Positions 21,868 to 33,577 of a stretch of DNA of 64,000 nt are shown here, piece by piece. The stretch spans positions 8,871,263 through 8,935,262 of the forward strand of contig JBBCBC010000037.1 in the NCBI GenBank assembly GCA_037126765.1, read 5' to 3'. The notes under the pieces were generated by a model. It did no database searches. It worked only from the letters and a program-made list of their open reading frames with translations, and was not told the DNA's origin. The first letter of the stretch is position 1. Every line of letters starts with the position of its first letter. The position numbers and the translations under genes were made by a program. Origin of the DNA: Stenogyne calaminthoides (taxonomy: Eukaryota; Streptophyta; Magnoliopsida; Lamiales; Lamiaceae).

Positions 21868-24140
21868 GTTAATAACATTGAGATAATCAAGTCACAAATC
21901 TTAACAATGAAGTGATATTTTGGTCAGGGTTCATACTAGGATAGTAGTACATCAAGGTAATTATACAGAAAATAAAGATTGCCCCCAAGGTTTTGGTTTT
22001 ATATACGACTACTTTTGGTTTTATAAGTTATATAATTTCAAATAGGTAAAGTCCATATTGGTCCTTTTTTAATTTTTGGTGGAAAATATGTAAGATTGGT
22101 GCGATATATCTTGGAAATATAAAATGACAACTTTGCAGAAAAGGGTCTAAAATTACAATAATGATTTTATATATACGGTTCAAGTTGTTTTTTTTTTTAA
22201 GTTACACATGATCTCGCTGTAAACTGAAATCACAATCATCATAAAAAATGGACCACCTGGAACTGCAACTCGAAACAACAACCACACCGTAACCCCACAA
22301 GAAATAAATATTTCTTTTACGTGTCTCGAACCCAAAACCGAGGATCAAGTTCAAGTATTTAGTTCAACAAAGAAATTTGATGCATAAATTTTTATATTTT
22401 TAATTATATAAACTTATGTTGACATGCAATTGTAGTTTTTTTTTTTTTTTGGAAAAAGTGTAGATTCTATTATTATTTATATTTAATCACAAAATTTAAA
22501 TTTTTTAATAATATCACACACTATCACGAAGGGTGGAACTTATAGAAATATAAACATATGATAGAATTGTAATAATTTGAAAAGTTATGTATCAATTATA
22601 AATTTTAAAATTATATGAAAAATGTGAAAATAATCATGATTTGTTTTATAAGTAACCCTTAAAAAATGCAGTTAGTATTAAACTACATCCGTTTGCACAT
22701 CGAGATTGGAAGAAATTGCAAATGTAACTTGATAGAAATGCCTATTACTTGCCATTTGCCAACCATTCACTTTTCTCATTATAGGGAAAAGTTGCTTTCG
22801 CATACATAAAAAAAAAAATTATCCCTACATAGGAAGACTTTCTCAGATTCAAGATTCTTTATTCATTTCGTGTTTTGGAATGGCGAGTTTTTTATTCTTA
22901 TTTGAAATGATAAAATAATTTTAAAAATCATTATGACAAATGATGGTAAAGACTATCATACCCCACCTTAAAAGTCACTTTATTATTTCAAATATTAATA
23001 AACAACTCGCACAAAAAAACACGAACAAAAAGTAAGTGTGCTAAATTTTTTGGGACGGAGAGAGTATATGGTTACATAATAATGGTCAAAAGTGCAATCC
23101 ACTATTTATTAGATCAACTTTAATTGATTAATCAAGATTTCAATCAAATTATTAAAGGCACTCATTTGTACAATCAAGCAAGTGTCCTGGACCAAATTTT
23201 ATTTAAGATTGATAATATTGTGGATGGCCCAACAGGTGAACGGTGGATTTTGGATTTTCTGAATTTATCGATATTTGGATCGAATATCGAATTATAAATT
23301 TTTTTTGATAATATATAAATTTAGTGCAATTACAATTTTTTATATAAAAAATGAAAGTTGTATAGATAATGTAACGCATAATATCCACAAAAGGTATTAA
23401 ATTTTTTCAGTAGTATATAACTTTCAGATCGCTTTTTATAATTCATTCCAAATTATTTTTGACTTTTTGATTTTTGATCCCGTAAGTTTTAAAATTTTGA
23501 AATTTAGTCATTTTCACTTTCCGCAAAGAAAATTCTAAAGTTATAAAACACCACATATGTAATTATTATATTTTTCTCTTTCATTTCGAAGCGACACTTG
23601 AATTTTTTTAATCCTAATAATTTTAGTGGGTTTTAGGTTGGGTTTAAAATAATTTATATATCAAAAGACAAAGCGAATTGAATCGATTTATTGGGTTTAA
23701 ACTGATCTAAAAATAAATAAAAAATTAAATCAATAAACACAGAAAACCACTCTCTACCTTCTTAAAAAAATACGAAATAAAATCCCGACACAAATTATTT
23801 GGATTAAAAAAGTTTATGTTGCATTTCAAAATTAAACGAAAAAATAAAATAATTATATATGTGTTGGTTACTTGTCTGGTGACCTGCTACAACAGGTTAA
23901 AAGATCAATTTCAAAATATTTAATAACTTACATAATTAAAATCAAAAAGTCAAAACAATCGGAATCAATTTCAAAACGAAGCAAAATTATAGGACTACAA
24001 AAAGTTTAAAGCCTCCACAAAATGTGTCACATTGTTTGTTTTTTTATCTTCATACATAAATAGACACCAAACAGCCGTGGGATTTTTGTGCACATTACTT
24101 GCTTTTAACTTTTCAACGCAGAGAGAGAAAAAAAAAATCT
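21868..24140. other. Intergenic with a one-ended MITE relic
   Basis: About 22850-23066 repeats, in inverse order, parts of the outer MITE at 9196 (TTTGAAATGATAAAATAATTTT; AACAACTCGCACAAAAAAACACG) and ends in GGGACGGAGAGAG-TA. Its left terminus is not recognisable. No genes seen in the rest. Confidence 0.5.
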
Positions 24141-26119
24141 ATGGCGGCAGGTTCGGCATTGGCAACACCTTCTCCAGTGATCAAAATTGCTGCTCTCTGT
24201 GGTTCCCTTCGCAAAGGTTCCTACAATCGCGGCCTTCTCCGTGCTGGTAATCGTCATCCATTTTCTCTCTATTTTTTTTCCTTTTACTTCGGATTTGAGT
24301 TGTACAGTTTGTTTGTTTTACCCGACTAGAACCATGGGGAAACAGTAATTACAGTTCCTTTCCCAATTTTAAGTGAAGCCATTCTAAATCAGAGCCCTAA
24401 TTACAGTGCTGCATTTTAGTGTAGACTGTAGAGTTTCCTGTTTCGTATAGTAATAATTCTAGCCCTATTTTTTTGGTAGATGGACTGTAAATTCTGGAAA
24501 CTGCAAAGTATTTCATCACCATTTCAATTTGAGGGCTTCAGAACTGAAAATTAAATTTTGGATTTTGCATTGTCGGTTAATTTCACTGTTGAAGAAATTG
24601 AAAATGTTGGGAATTTTGATGAGCTGATTTCTAATTTTGGCGCTCTTTTGGTGGTTTGATATTTAGCCATCGATATGTCAAAGTCAATGAATGGTTTGGA
24701 GATAGAGTATGTGGACATATCCCCATTACCATTTCTGAACACGGATCTTGAGGTAAACGGCACTTTCCCAGCCCCTGTGGAGGCTTTTAGGCAGAAGATT
24801 CGTGATGCAGATAGCGTACTCTTTGCTTCACCCGAGTATAATTACTCTGTAACTGGTACTGAACTGATCTCTATATCTCATACTCATCAGAATTCACAAG
24901 TTTACGTTGCCCATGTATTTGAACTTATGCATTTGTGCTATGCTCTTGAGTTCATATAGTATAATATGAAGATCTTCGTTTTATGGTTATATGCTATTCA
25001 AGACTCCATGTTTCTCGTAATTTGGCATGTTGTTATTCTTGTTCCTAGTAATTGCTACAACACTGATCTTGTCATTTGACAGAGTAATAATGTGAAAAAT
25101 GGTTAATGTTGTACAGAAGACGGACAAGGGAACAGGGTATTGTTATTTGTCATAGCTGAAATTACACCTATTTGGTTGAAGTCTGTCGTCCCCTATAATT
25201 TTATTTAACCAATTTGAAGATATTGGAAATTAGGTAGTGAGTAGGATCCTAACCATACAGAACTGAAATCAGTTGAAATGTCTTGACTAGTAATCTCAAA
25301 GTTTTCAAGTGGCAAAGCATTGATTTTGTGTACGATATCTAGTTTGAAAGAATTGTACTGAGCTTCACATTTTTGTTTCAGTTTGTTGTTGATTTAATGG
25401 TATATGATAGAGAAAAGGAAGCAACCATTTCAACTATGTGCTACCATGCCTGCTTGCATTACAATCATGCATCGGCTGCTAAGTTAGGTTCTAATTTAAA
25501 ATATAATGAATTTATAATCTGCTAAACAAGAAGTACCAACTGATATGCAGGAAACTAGTTATGCGAATTATGTTACTGTGAATTACATGACCTTAAATGC
25601 TTTCATGTTGCACCAATTATTTCCCTTATGCAGTGAGGAATGATCTCTGAATAATCATCTTCATATTCTCTAATTTGTTGGATGCTTTTGTATATCATAT
25701 ATGAGGAGGATCTATTTGATAAGGTTTTGATTTAGTTAGAGAAGCATAAATTTCCCTACTTCATTGAATTCCATGCCCAACTTTTATTCCACAATCGATT
25801 GTGGTTGCAAGGACCTCTGAAAAATGCGATCGATTGGGCATCGAGGCCTCCAAATGTGTGGGCTGATAAAGCCGCAGCAATAGTGAGCGCGGGAGGAGGT
25901 TTCGGTGGAGGGAGATCTCAGTACCATCTTCGCCAGACAGGGGTTTACCTTGATCTTCATTTCATTAATAAGCCGGAGTTGTTCGTCAAGGCATTTGAAC
26001 CTCCTGCAAAATTTGATGACCAAGGCAACGTGATCGATGATTCGACTAAGAAGAGACTGGCAGAGGTTATCTTATCATTATATGCATTCACATTGCGACT
26101 CCAAGGTAAGTCCGCCTAG
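24141..26119 (+). CDS. NQR: NAD(P)H:quinone oxidoreductase, FMN-dependent (NQR)
   Basis: Three exons, 24141-24246, 24667-24855 and 25812-26119, all with GT-AG borders and matching phases, give a 200-residue protein close to the usual size (Arabidopsis NQR about 196). It belongs to the NADPH-dependent FMN reductase flavodoxin-fold family. The N-terminal ALCGSLRKGSYNRGLL loop (residues 18-33) binds the FMN phosphate. SPEYNYSVTGPLKNAIDWA (about 88-106) is the second FMN/NADPH signature and is split by intron 2. The enzyme reduces quinones by two electrons, avoiding semiquinones, in cytosol or at the plasma membrane. The C-terminus LRLQGKSA ends two residues beyond the usual LRLQGK; AAG|GTAAGT-like bases there form a potential donor, but the in-frame stop follows directly. 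The gene appears intact. Confidence 0.9.
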
Positions 26120-28404
26120 TTCGGTTTGGGCAATTCAATGCCTGAATTTGTTTATGTGATTTCATTGTATGCCTCTTGGTTGTGCATGTCAAAGAAATCC
26201 ATAAACATTAATTTGTTTTGCTTTAGGTGGATATTATTCACCTATATTGTTCTGTATGATGTATGCCTATATCACGTTCAATTAATGGCTATAGGCATAA
26301 GTAATAAGCTTGTCATTTGTAATAATACTTAAATAAGGCGCAGTTATTAACGTCCAGAATTTTGCCTGAATACACCCCCCTTATAGCTGTGACACAACTA
26401 AAATGTGTTGTACATAAGAGTGTATTCAGCAAAAATTGGGTGTGAATGAAGGGGCAACTCCAGTAACTCTTGTAAGACGTTATTTGCTGATATGAATACA
26501 ATTATATCCCTTGAAAAACGGTTTCAACCATCAAATCCAATTTTTTAAATTTTTGTACACAAATTATACGGTGTAATTGTATATAATTAATATTTTTCAG
26601 TAAAAATAATTAATATTAATACATTTTAATAAAATAATTAGTAATATCATTTAATATATATTTGTATCATACAATTTACCTAGTCTATATAAGTTTTTGT
26701 CAATTCTTAAATCCAAATATATTAAGCAAGGTGGCCAAAATATTTTCCAACCTAGCTACCACACCCTAATTAATTAGGCTTAGTCCTGACCAGCTTTGAT
26801 TTGTTGAATTATTAAATTATCGGATCAATGTTAAAATAGCTGACTTTGAAATTTGGGGCTTCTGCTTCTAGATCTCAATCACAAATCTAAATTATTGATT
26901 ATTTTACAATATCCAATGCAACAAGCAATCACTTTTGAGCGACGGCCAAGGGTAGACAGCTGCCTAATATTCTTGAGACAAAAGCCCCAAATATGTCATA
27001 TAGGAGTATATGTTTGAATAAATATATATATGTATGTATATATACTATGTTTTAAATTTAAAATTGAAAATAAATCAATATTCCAACTATAAATTAGAGT
27101 TTTATTAAGAGAATTTAAATTAAACCTTTTAAAAGTCCACTTTAATGAAAGGCTGGCCTATAGAATAGGATATGCAAAAAAGGATAGCAATCTCCTAATA
27201 ATTAGCCTAATAGGTACTTATAAATTACTAGACGAGTGCTTAGCAATTCCATCTCTTAAAAACGATTTATTGCACAAACTTGATTATTGAGATTTAATTA
27301 ACAGTTGAAGGAAGCTGGGTTCTGAAATTAATTGTTAAATATTTCAGAAAATGGATCACCTCATTATTTGACTAGTCTACAAACCCAAAAAGTGTGAGCC
27401 AAAGCCACCCATGAATTATTTTTCTTTCTTTCACATTAGATAGACTTTCTAAATTTATATAATTAGAAAGTCGTTAAGCAGCTTGATGCCCACAAATTTG
27501 CAGAGACTCGATAAAAATGACTATAAATAGGCAAAAAAATCACAATTTAACTTATCCAATTTATCTTTTATTTAGTTTCATTTGCTTGGTATTTGTCAAT
27601 CTCATTAAAATATATTCTTGATTGATTTGAGTGGAGAATTTGAAAACTTTTAACTAACATATGATCTTGAAATACAGAACCTTATTCGTAGAAAATTGAA
27701 TGAATTGCTACTAGGCACTAGCATATAAGGAAAACTTCAATGCCCAATTAATTACTTTAGCAAATTCGATAACTAGTCTAATGTCATCGGTGACAATGAC
27801 GTAAGAGACTCACTTGCATGAGTCAGTTTCACGGTAAAAGTTTACCGAAACATAATTTAGAATGACATTTTAAAACTTTGGAAAAGATGTATATTGATTT
27901 GTACTATGTTGACATCATATCCAATCCACTTTTAAATTTTAATGACGTATACTATTTTACATTCTCCAGCAAAATTCAAGGGACTTTGTTCATATATACC
28001 TTTTGTCAAAGCCATCTTTGGTGATATAACTGATATTTTCGAAATTTGGTTTAAACTTTAGTTTAAAGAAATACGTCATTAAAATCCCACTTTATACTTA
28101 AAAACATTAGTAAAATTCTTATTTTCGATTAATTAAGAAATTGGCATGTTTGAACATAATCTTGTCTGTGTTCGGACTCTATTTAATTTGCAAGTGGTAC
28201 ACCCACCTAGTTAAGTTACTAAAAGAATTGCCTTTGCTTGTAAGTAATTTAGTGAAGACGTAAAATTACCATTCTCGAAAAGCTAGGAAGAAAAATAGTA
28301 TTTCAAATATATGCAAACAAGAATATCTAATTTCTAAATTTTATAACATTGTAACATATGATCATATAAACATGATGAACCAAATGGATAATGAGGCAAA
28401 TGGT
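26120..28404. other. Intergenic; AT-rich repeat at 26545-26700
   Basis: About 26545-26700 (ACACAAATTATACGGTGTAATTG … AATAATTAATATTAATACA) is a diverged copy of the repeat at 10805-11030. The left part may include the NQR 3' UTR. No coding sequence seen. Confidence 0.5.
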
Positions 28405-28821
28405 TCAGAGTAATTCATCGAAGCTTCCTAAAACATCGAGCTCTGAGAAAATCCCGTCGAATTGAGAGGTGAAAATATTGTCCATAGAGCCCGACCCGGT
28501 CAGGGAGTCGGAGCTAGTAGTCGTGTCATACGACGAGCTATAAATTTGGTAGGGGTCGCTCGTCTCCTTTGCCAACGATTGATCATCATCACAATAGTAA
28601 AAATCCCCGACTCCTTGAATGTTACCGTCGTCCATGTATTGTGATATATCGGAGTTCTTACCCGTGAGTTGTTGCACTAGTGACCTAAATCTGGAGGCAC
28701 TAGTCTTCACTTTCATAGGGCTAGAAATGTACACTACTTTGAGTGAATTGTTGCTCTTTCGTTTCCCTTTGTTGTTGCTCTTTGTGTCGCCTTTTGATAC
28801 TACTCTTTGATCAACGTTCAT
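28405..28821 (-). CDS. VQ-motif protein, sigma factor-binding (SIB1/SIB2) type
   Basis: Intronless 138-residue protein. A lysine-rich N-terminus (KGKRKSNN, about 18-25) precedes KVVYISSPMKVKTSASRF and the VQ core FRSLVQQLTG (Val49-Gln50). The IS-P-MKVKT stretch just before the VQ core is characteristic of SIB1/SIB2, which bind WRKY33 in the nucleus and sigma factor SIG1 in plastids and respond to jasmonate/salicylate and necrotrophs. The C-terminal half is acidic and serine-rich and ends FDGIFSELDVLGSFDELL, a conserved-type hydrophobic-acidic tail. The start is the first in-frame methionine downstream of a good TATA box. Function is inferred from the motif; which SIB paralogue cannot be told. 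Confidence 0.88.
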   Translation of the reverse strand: MNVDQRVVSKGDTKSNNKGKRKSNNSLKVVYISSPMKVKTSASRFRSLVQQLTGKNSDISQYMDDGNIQGVGDFYYCDDDQSLAKETSDPYQIYSSSYDTTTSSDSLTGSGSMDNIFTSQFDGIFSELDVLGSFDELL

Positions 28822-28887
28822 TTTTTTATATTTTGTTGATTTTTGGGTGAGACAAAGATTTGGTTAAATAATTATGAGGGAGTAGAT

Positions 28888-28900
28888 GGTATTTATATAT
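28888..28900 (-). promoter_or_regulatory. TATA box of the VQ gene
   Basis: Minus-strand ATATATAAATACC lies about 70-80 bases upstream of the start codon, a normal distance for a plant core promoter. Confidence 0.6.
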
Positions 28901-29959
28901 GTTGGAGGTAATTGTGTGAACATTTGAGTAAAGGGTGTTTCTTGGAAGGAGATAAAGATTGAATTTGGTGATGGAAAAAATGGAAAACTATCATTGATTG
29001 AGAAATAGGAAAGTTGGAGGAAAAGGATAAATCGAAGTTTCTGTAGAAAGATGCTTGGGTGACCCGTAAGCTAGCTCATGGTTTTTCTATTTTTATATAC
29101 TTTTAAATGAGAGTTTGACAATTGATGATTTCTTTTGAGATTGATTGGTACGAAAATTGACACCAACGTACAATAATTATAGAAGAAAAATGATGATGTG
29201 GTAATACACACGTGCGCAGCCACAGGTGACTTGAGGAAAAAAGAAGAAGATAAAATCACGTACGGTAATATTATTTGATTTCTGGAAGGAGTGGATGCAT
29301 GATTTGAGTTTGAGGAGGTTAAGGAGAATTTATTTTTTATTATGCTATCAATAAAAATTGAACACTTGGGGAAATTTTATCTTTTAAACGTATATCGACG
29401 ACTTCCAAAAGTACAAAATAGAATCTGTTTAATTACTACAAATAACAAAAGAGTTCAAAGTATTTTTTATTTCGGATATTTTCGAAAATTTTATTTCCAC
29501 ATCACTATCACGAACATATAATTAACTTATCCATATGGTTCAGAAATTTTGCACATACCTTTTGATTTGGGTGAAATGTACCGCCGCAGTCAAAATTAAC
29601 CTTAATTAATATTATTTAAATATTTTTAACAATAATAAAACACACAGCACATTTGTAGAAAATTTGAAATTTAAAATTACAATATTAAATATGAAATAAA
29701 GGGGGATAAAATATCAGAACGACATCTATTTCACAAATAATTCAAAAGGCTAAAACGATATGTAAAAGGAGGGAGTATCATTTAAAAAAAAAATCACCTT
29801 TTAGGGTATGTCTGTTTTTGAGATTTAAGTGTGTCGGGGAAGTCATGAATTCAAAGTTTTACAAATTTGAAAGTCTTGATAAATAGTAAAAAAATATATG
29901 TTTGTTTCAAGATTTTGATAGAATGGGATTTTGCATTACGTCAAATCAATGTTTAATGG
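28901..29959. other. Intergenic, upstream of the VQ gene
   Basis: AT-rich, with no coding region. A lone MITE-like end (AAAGGAGGGAGTA) occurs at about 29766-29778 without a partner. Confidence 0.45.
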
Positions 29960-30355
29960 TGTCACTATAAGAAAATAGTGCATTGACTATGAAATTTTCT
30001 AACATGCATACGAAATTTTCAACGAAAATGATTTCGTCTTTAAATAGTAAGATTTGTTTACAACTTGCTTATAAAAATTTCAAATCATATATAGGTCATT
30101 TCTAAACTACAAATATAATTGTCTACGAAAATGTAAGTTGTTTAGTAAATTATTTGTGTAGGTAAGTTTGCCTACGAAAATTACAAATATCTAGGCAGAT
30201 TGTTCGTAAACAATTTGTTTGTGTACTAAAATTCTAAAAATTTGTAGGCAAGTAGTAGGCAATTACCACTATATAAGGATCAAATTATTTTTGTTGGAAA
30301 ATTCCCTAGCAATTTGAAAAAATTGTAGACAATTCATTATTTTCTTGTAGTGTGT
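29960..30355. mobile_element. CACTA-type non-autonomous element (MITE)
   Basis: Starts CACTATAAGAAAATAGTG at 29963 and ends CATTATTTTCTTGTAGTG at 30352. It is flanked by the 3-bp duplication TGT (29960-29962, 30353-30355). CACTA ends with a 3-bp duplication define the En/Spm superfamily. The 390-base interior has no transposase and shares several blocks, inverted, with 8761-9091. Confidence 0.85.
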
Positions 30356-30394
30356 ATTGAGAGGAAGAAAATATTGATATGATTGTATTGAATT

Positions 30395-30870
30395 AATAAT
30401 TCTCCCGTGCAATGCACGGATTGAATATTATAAATTTTAATGTAAAATGATTTAATGTGAGACACGAATTATAATAGAAAATTACATTAAAATTATCCTC
30501 CACCTACCGATTGATCTTTAATAATTTTTCTTTTGTTTTTTTCATAAATATATGAAAAATATTGTATATACGTGACTGACTCACAATTTTATATTAAATA
30601 TATAATTTTTAAGTACTAAACTCATTATAATTAATAAGGTTTGTAAAATGAGGTTAAAAAAAAAACTTATATAGTTTAAAATAAAATATAAATTCAAATC
30701 ACGTAAAATATCAATAATTATAAAATAGATATTTTTTATCATAATTTTATTTTATACGTGTAATATATATTTTAAATAAAAAATTTTTTAAAAGAAAACT
30801 AATCTGATATATAATGTGTTAAGAATTGAAATTTGAAAATTAGTGGTGAAAAGTAAGAAAGAAAATGTAA
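30395..30870 (-). mobile_element. Possible Helitron 3' end in reverse orientation
   Basis: On the minus strand CCGTGCATTGCACGG forms a hairpin followed by AGAATTATTAA, resembling a Helitron 3' terminus with a mutated CTRR. Sequence to the right is very AT-rich and holds no gene. The other end was not found, so this may be only a fragment. Confidence 0.35.
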
Positions 30871-30973
30871 AATAATGATTGGTCAAGCAAAATCACCATC
30901 TTTTTTGGAGAGTGAGAGTCACCACTACATCTCAAAGCAAGTTGAGTTGCACTTGCTTCTACAAAGATGGTAT

Positions 30974-31540
30974 TCTCTCCCGGAGAAAAAAAATCACAAA
31001 TGGTCCTATAATTTTGCCCGAATCAACAAATGGTCATGTAAATTTTTATTTTATCAATTTTGGTCATTTTGATTACAATTTTAGTCATTTTCGCTGAAAA
31101 ATTAAATTTTTTGGCCGGAATATGATTTAGCATACAAAATAATACGAAAAAAATATTGAAATAGAGGGTTCAGTGAGAGGGAGAAAATTGTATAGGTTTC
31201 GACCCCGCCTCAGTGTAAGTCACTCGAAATTAGCTACGATAATGAATTAAATTCGTGATTTTAAAGTTGCGATTCACGGGGAGGTGTAATCAAAATATGA
31301 AATTGATTGAGGGTTTTTCTTCCTTGATGACAGTTCAAATGAGAGTGTTGGCGACAGTTGACATGACCAGATTAAAAATTTTGGTCAATTTTCCGATCAA
31401 ATTTTAAATTATCCGGCAAAAAAGACTAAAAATTAAATTAAAACCAAAGGGACCAAAATTTATAAATTAAAAACTTACATGACCATTTGTGAATTCTGGC
31501 AAAGTTATAGGACCAAATATGATTTTTTTTCTCTCTCTCC
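30974..31540. mobile_element. MULE-derived MITE, copy B
   Basis: About 30982-31533. Left end GGAGAAAAAAAATCACAAATGG; the right end (inverse) begins GAGAAAAAAAATCATATTTGG. TCTCTCC on both sides (30974-30980 and 31534-31540) is a partly preserved target duplication. The interior matches copy A in opposite orientation. The short open frames at its left end are incidental. Confidence 0.7.
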
Positions 31541-33577
31541 TTACTTCTACTTTTATATATTTTTTTAGATTTTGTAAAAATAGGTGTTTGTGTGTGTTCT
31601 TCTATAGAAGTGGTTGTTGAAGTTTGATTTTAAATTTCAAATTATAATGAGAGGTGATTCACAAAGTGCTAAATTCATGCACCCGGGTGAGTTTCAAAAC
31701 AAACACATTCTTGAGAATTGTGAATTTAATGGATGCAATTGATTTGATTTCATGTGAGACGGTCCTAAAAATTTAATGATAAAAACTTGTGTTAAACGAT
31801 TTTATAAGAACGTATAAAAATTAGCACAAATTCACATATATCCCTTCTAAGAAATTAAAGTGATTCGTAGCTAAATTATGATTTATCTCACAATGAGATT
31901 GTCTTACGCAAATATATCTCTTAGGAACGATATACGTACAACTAATTTATAATGAATCTACAATTAAAATTGTACTTTAAAATATATTATATTATTTTAG
32001 AGTCAATAAAGTGACATAGTTCAAGTGATTAGAACATAACATTACCTTATATTTTATTGTAACTCGAACTTTGTAATTAGATTAATTTTCTCTTTTGATA
32101 TACTAAAATCGACTCTTACGAAAGCGGTATGTAGAACTTCAAGATTAATAGCTGAAATGATGAAAAAGCTCCATCAAATCAACAAACAATAGGCCATGTT
32201 AAATGAAAGAACGTTAACGTTTTCGTATCAACTGAAATTTTAAATAAACTATCAAGATTTCAAAATCAAAATAGCCTGAAGAAGCTCATACATAAATTTT
32301 ATAAATATTTATATTCTAAAATTATTGGGCCTTATAATTAAGCTTAGTCCACAAATTGTTGGACCCGAGAGGGGTTGAATTTCATTTTCTTTGACATTAT
32401 CTTACTTCCAATATTACGTTGTTGCATAAGAGCCTAGTGTTTATCTATTTAGTCAAATAATGACGTCAGACAACCTAGAAGGATGATGTCATTCCTACCG
32501 TTCTCACCTCTGCTTTTCTCGAGGCTTCCAGAAACAAGAGTTTCTACCTAAATAGTTGATTTAAAGAAGATATTTTTATTTTTTTATTGAGCAAATGGTG
32601 ACTGAAATCTACGAATTTACGGCATATGAATTTACGGCATAGAGAAGATAGTTTTTTTTTTTTTGAAAGGTGAGAAGATCGTATTTATAGAAAATGATAA
32701 GGGGTGATATGGGCTCGTATAGTTGTGTAATTAAGTTTACAAAACATTTAATTTTGTACTAGGAAGAAATTAGAACGAGCTATTAAGTTGAGTTGAGTCT
32801 TTATAATGTTACCACATGCATGTTGAGTCTAGCTAATTTAATTTTTAAAACAACATAGTATCATTGAGTATTAAGTGAAAAACTATTACAAATTTATCTA
32901 TACCATAATTTTATTATCAAAGTACCACCACTTAGTATTAAATGGACTAATTAGTATGAATTTATCTATACGAATATGAATAGAGCAACGAAAAATATAG
33001 ATTAACATCTCCATAGTTACAAAAAGATTCAAATTTCATTTCAAAATATGTTGGAATTATATTAAAATAAATAAATTTTTTTTTGTCCCACATCGATTTG
33101 TAATTAGAAGCGAAAGGGACGAATAGAGGATGTGTTTTGGAATAAATGATCGTGTGTGAGCTTTCATCTTTCCATATTTGTGTTCATTGTATAGATTAAC
33201 ACATTATCAATTTATTAAATAATTGATTTTTTTTAAAAGGTTAAATAATTGACTAAAAAAGATTATTTATTTAAGATGTCCAACTAAAAATATTTAATTA
33301 ATTCCCGGTTCATTACTTATTCTCCGTCATATTCTGAAGATGGTTCATTTAAGAATGTTCCACTAAAAATATTTAATTCATCCTTTCAAAAAAAATAAAA
33401 ATCTAATTTAATTCATAAATCTCCGGTTCATTATTGTTACTCCGGCCGCTCATCAAATGAACCGGAAGATGACAAAACCGTAAAATTTGAAAGGGTTTAG
33501 GGTTTAAGAAATTGAACACGCGCCCCCATCCCAAACCCAATTCGTCAATTTCTTTCGTACCTCTTCTGCAATTGACA
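31541..33577. other. Intergenic with a GAGACGG-type repeat relic
   Basis: 31751-31925 resembles the repeats at 4592 and 7448 (GTGAGACGGTCCT at the left, CTCACAATGAGATTGTCTTAC at the right) but is more diverged. TTTGTCCCACATCG at about 33080 is a word often found at plant LTR or TRIM ends, but no element could be delimited. No genes seen. Confidence 0.45.
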
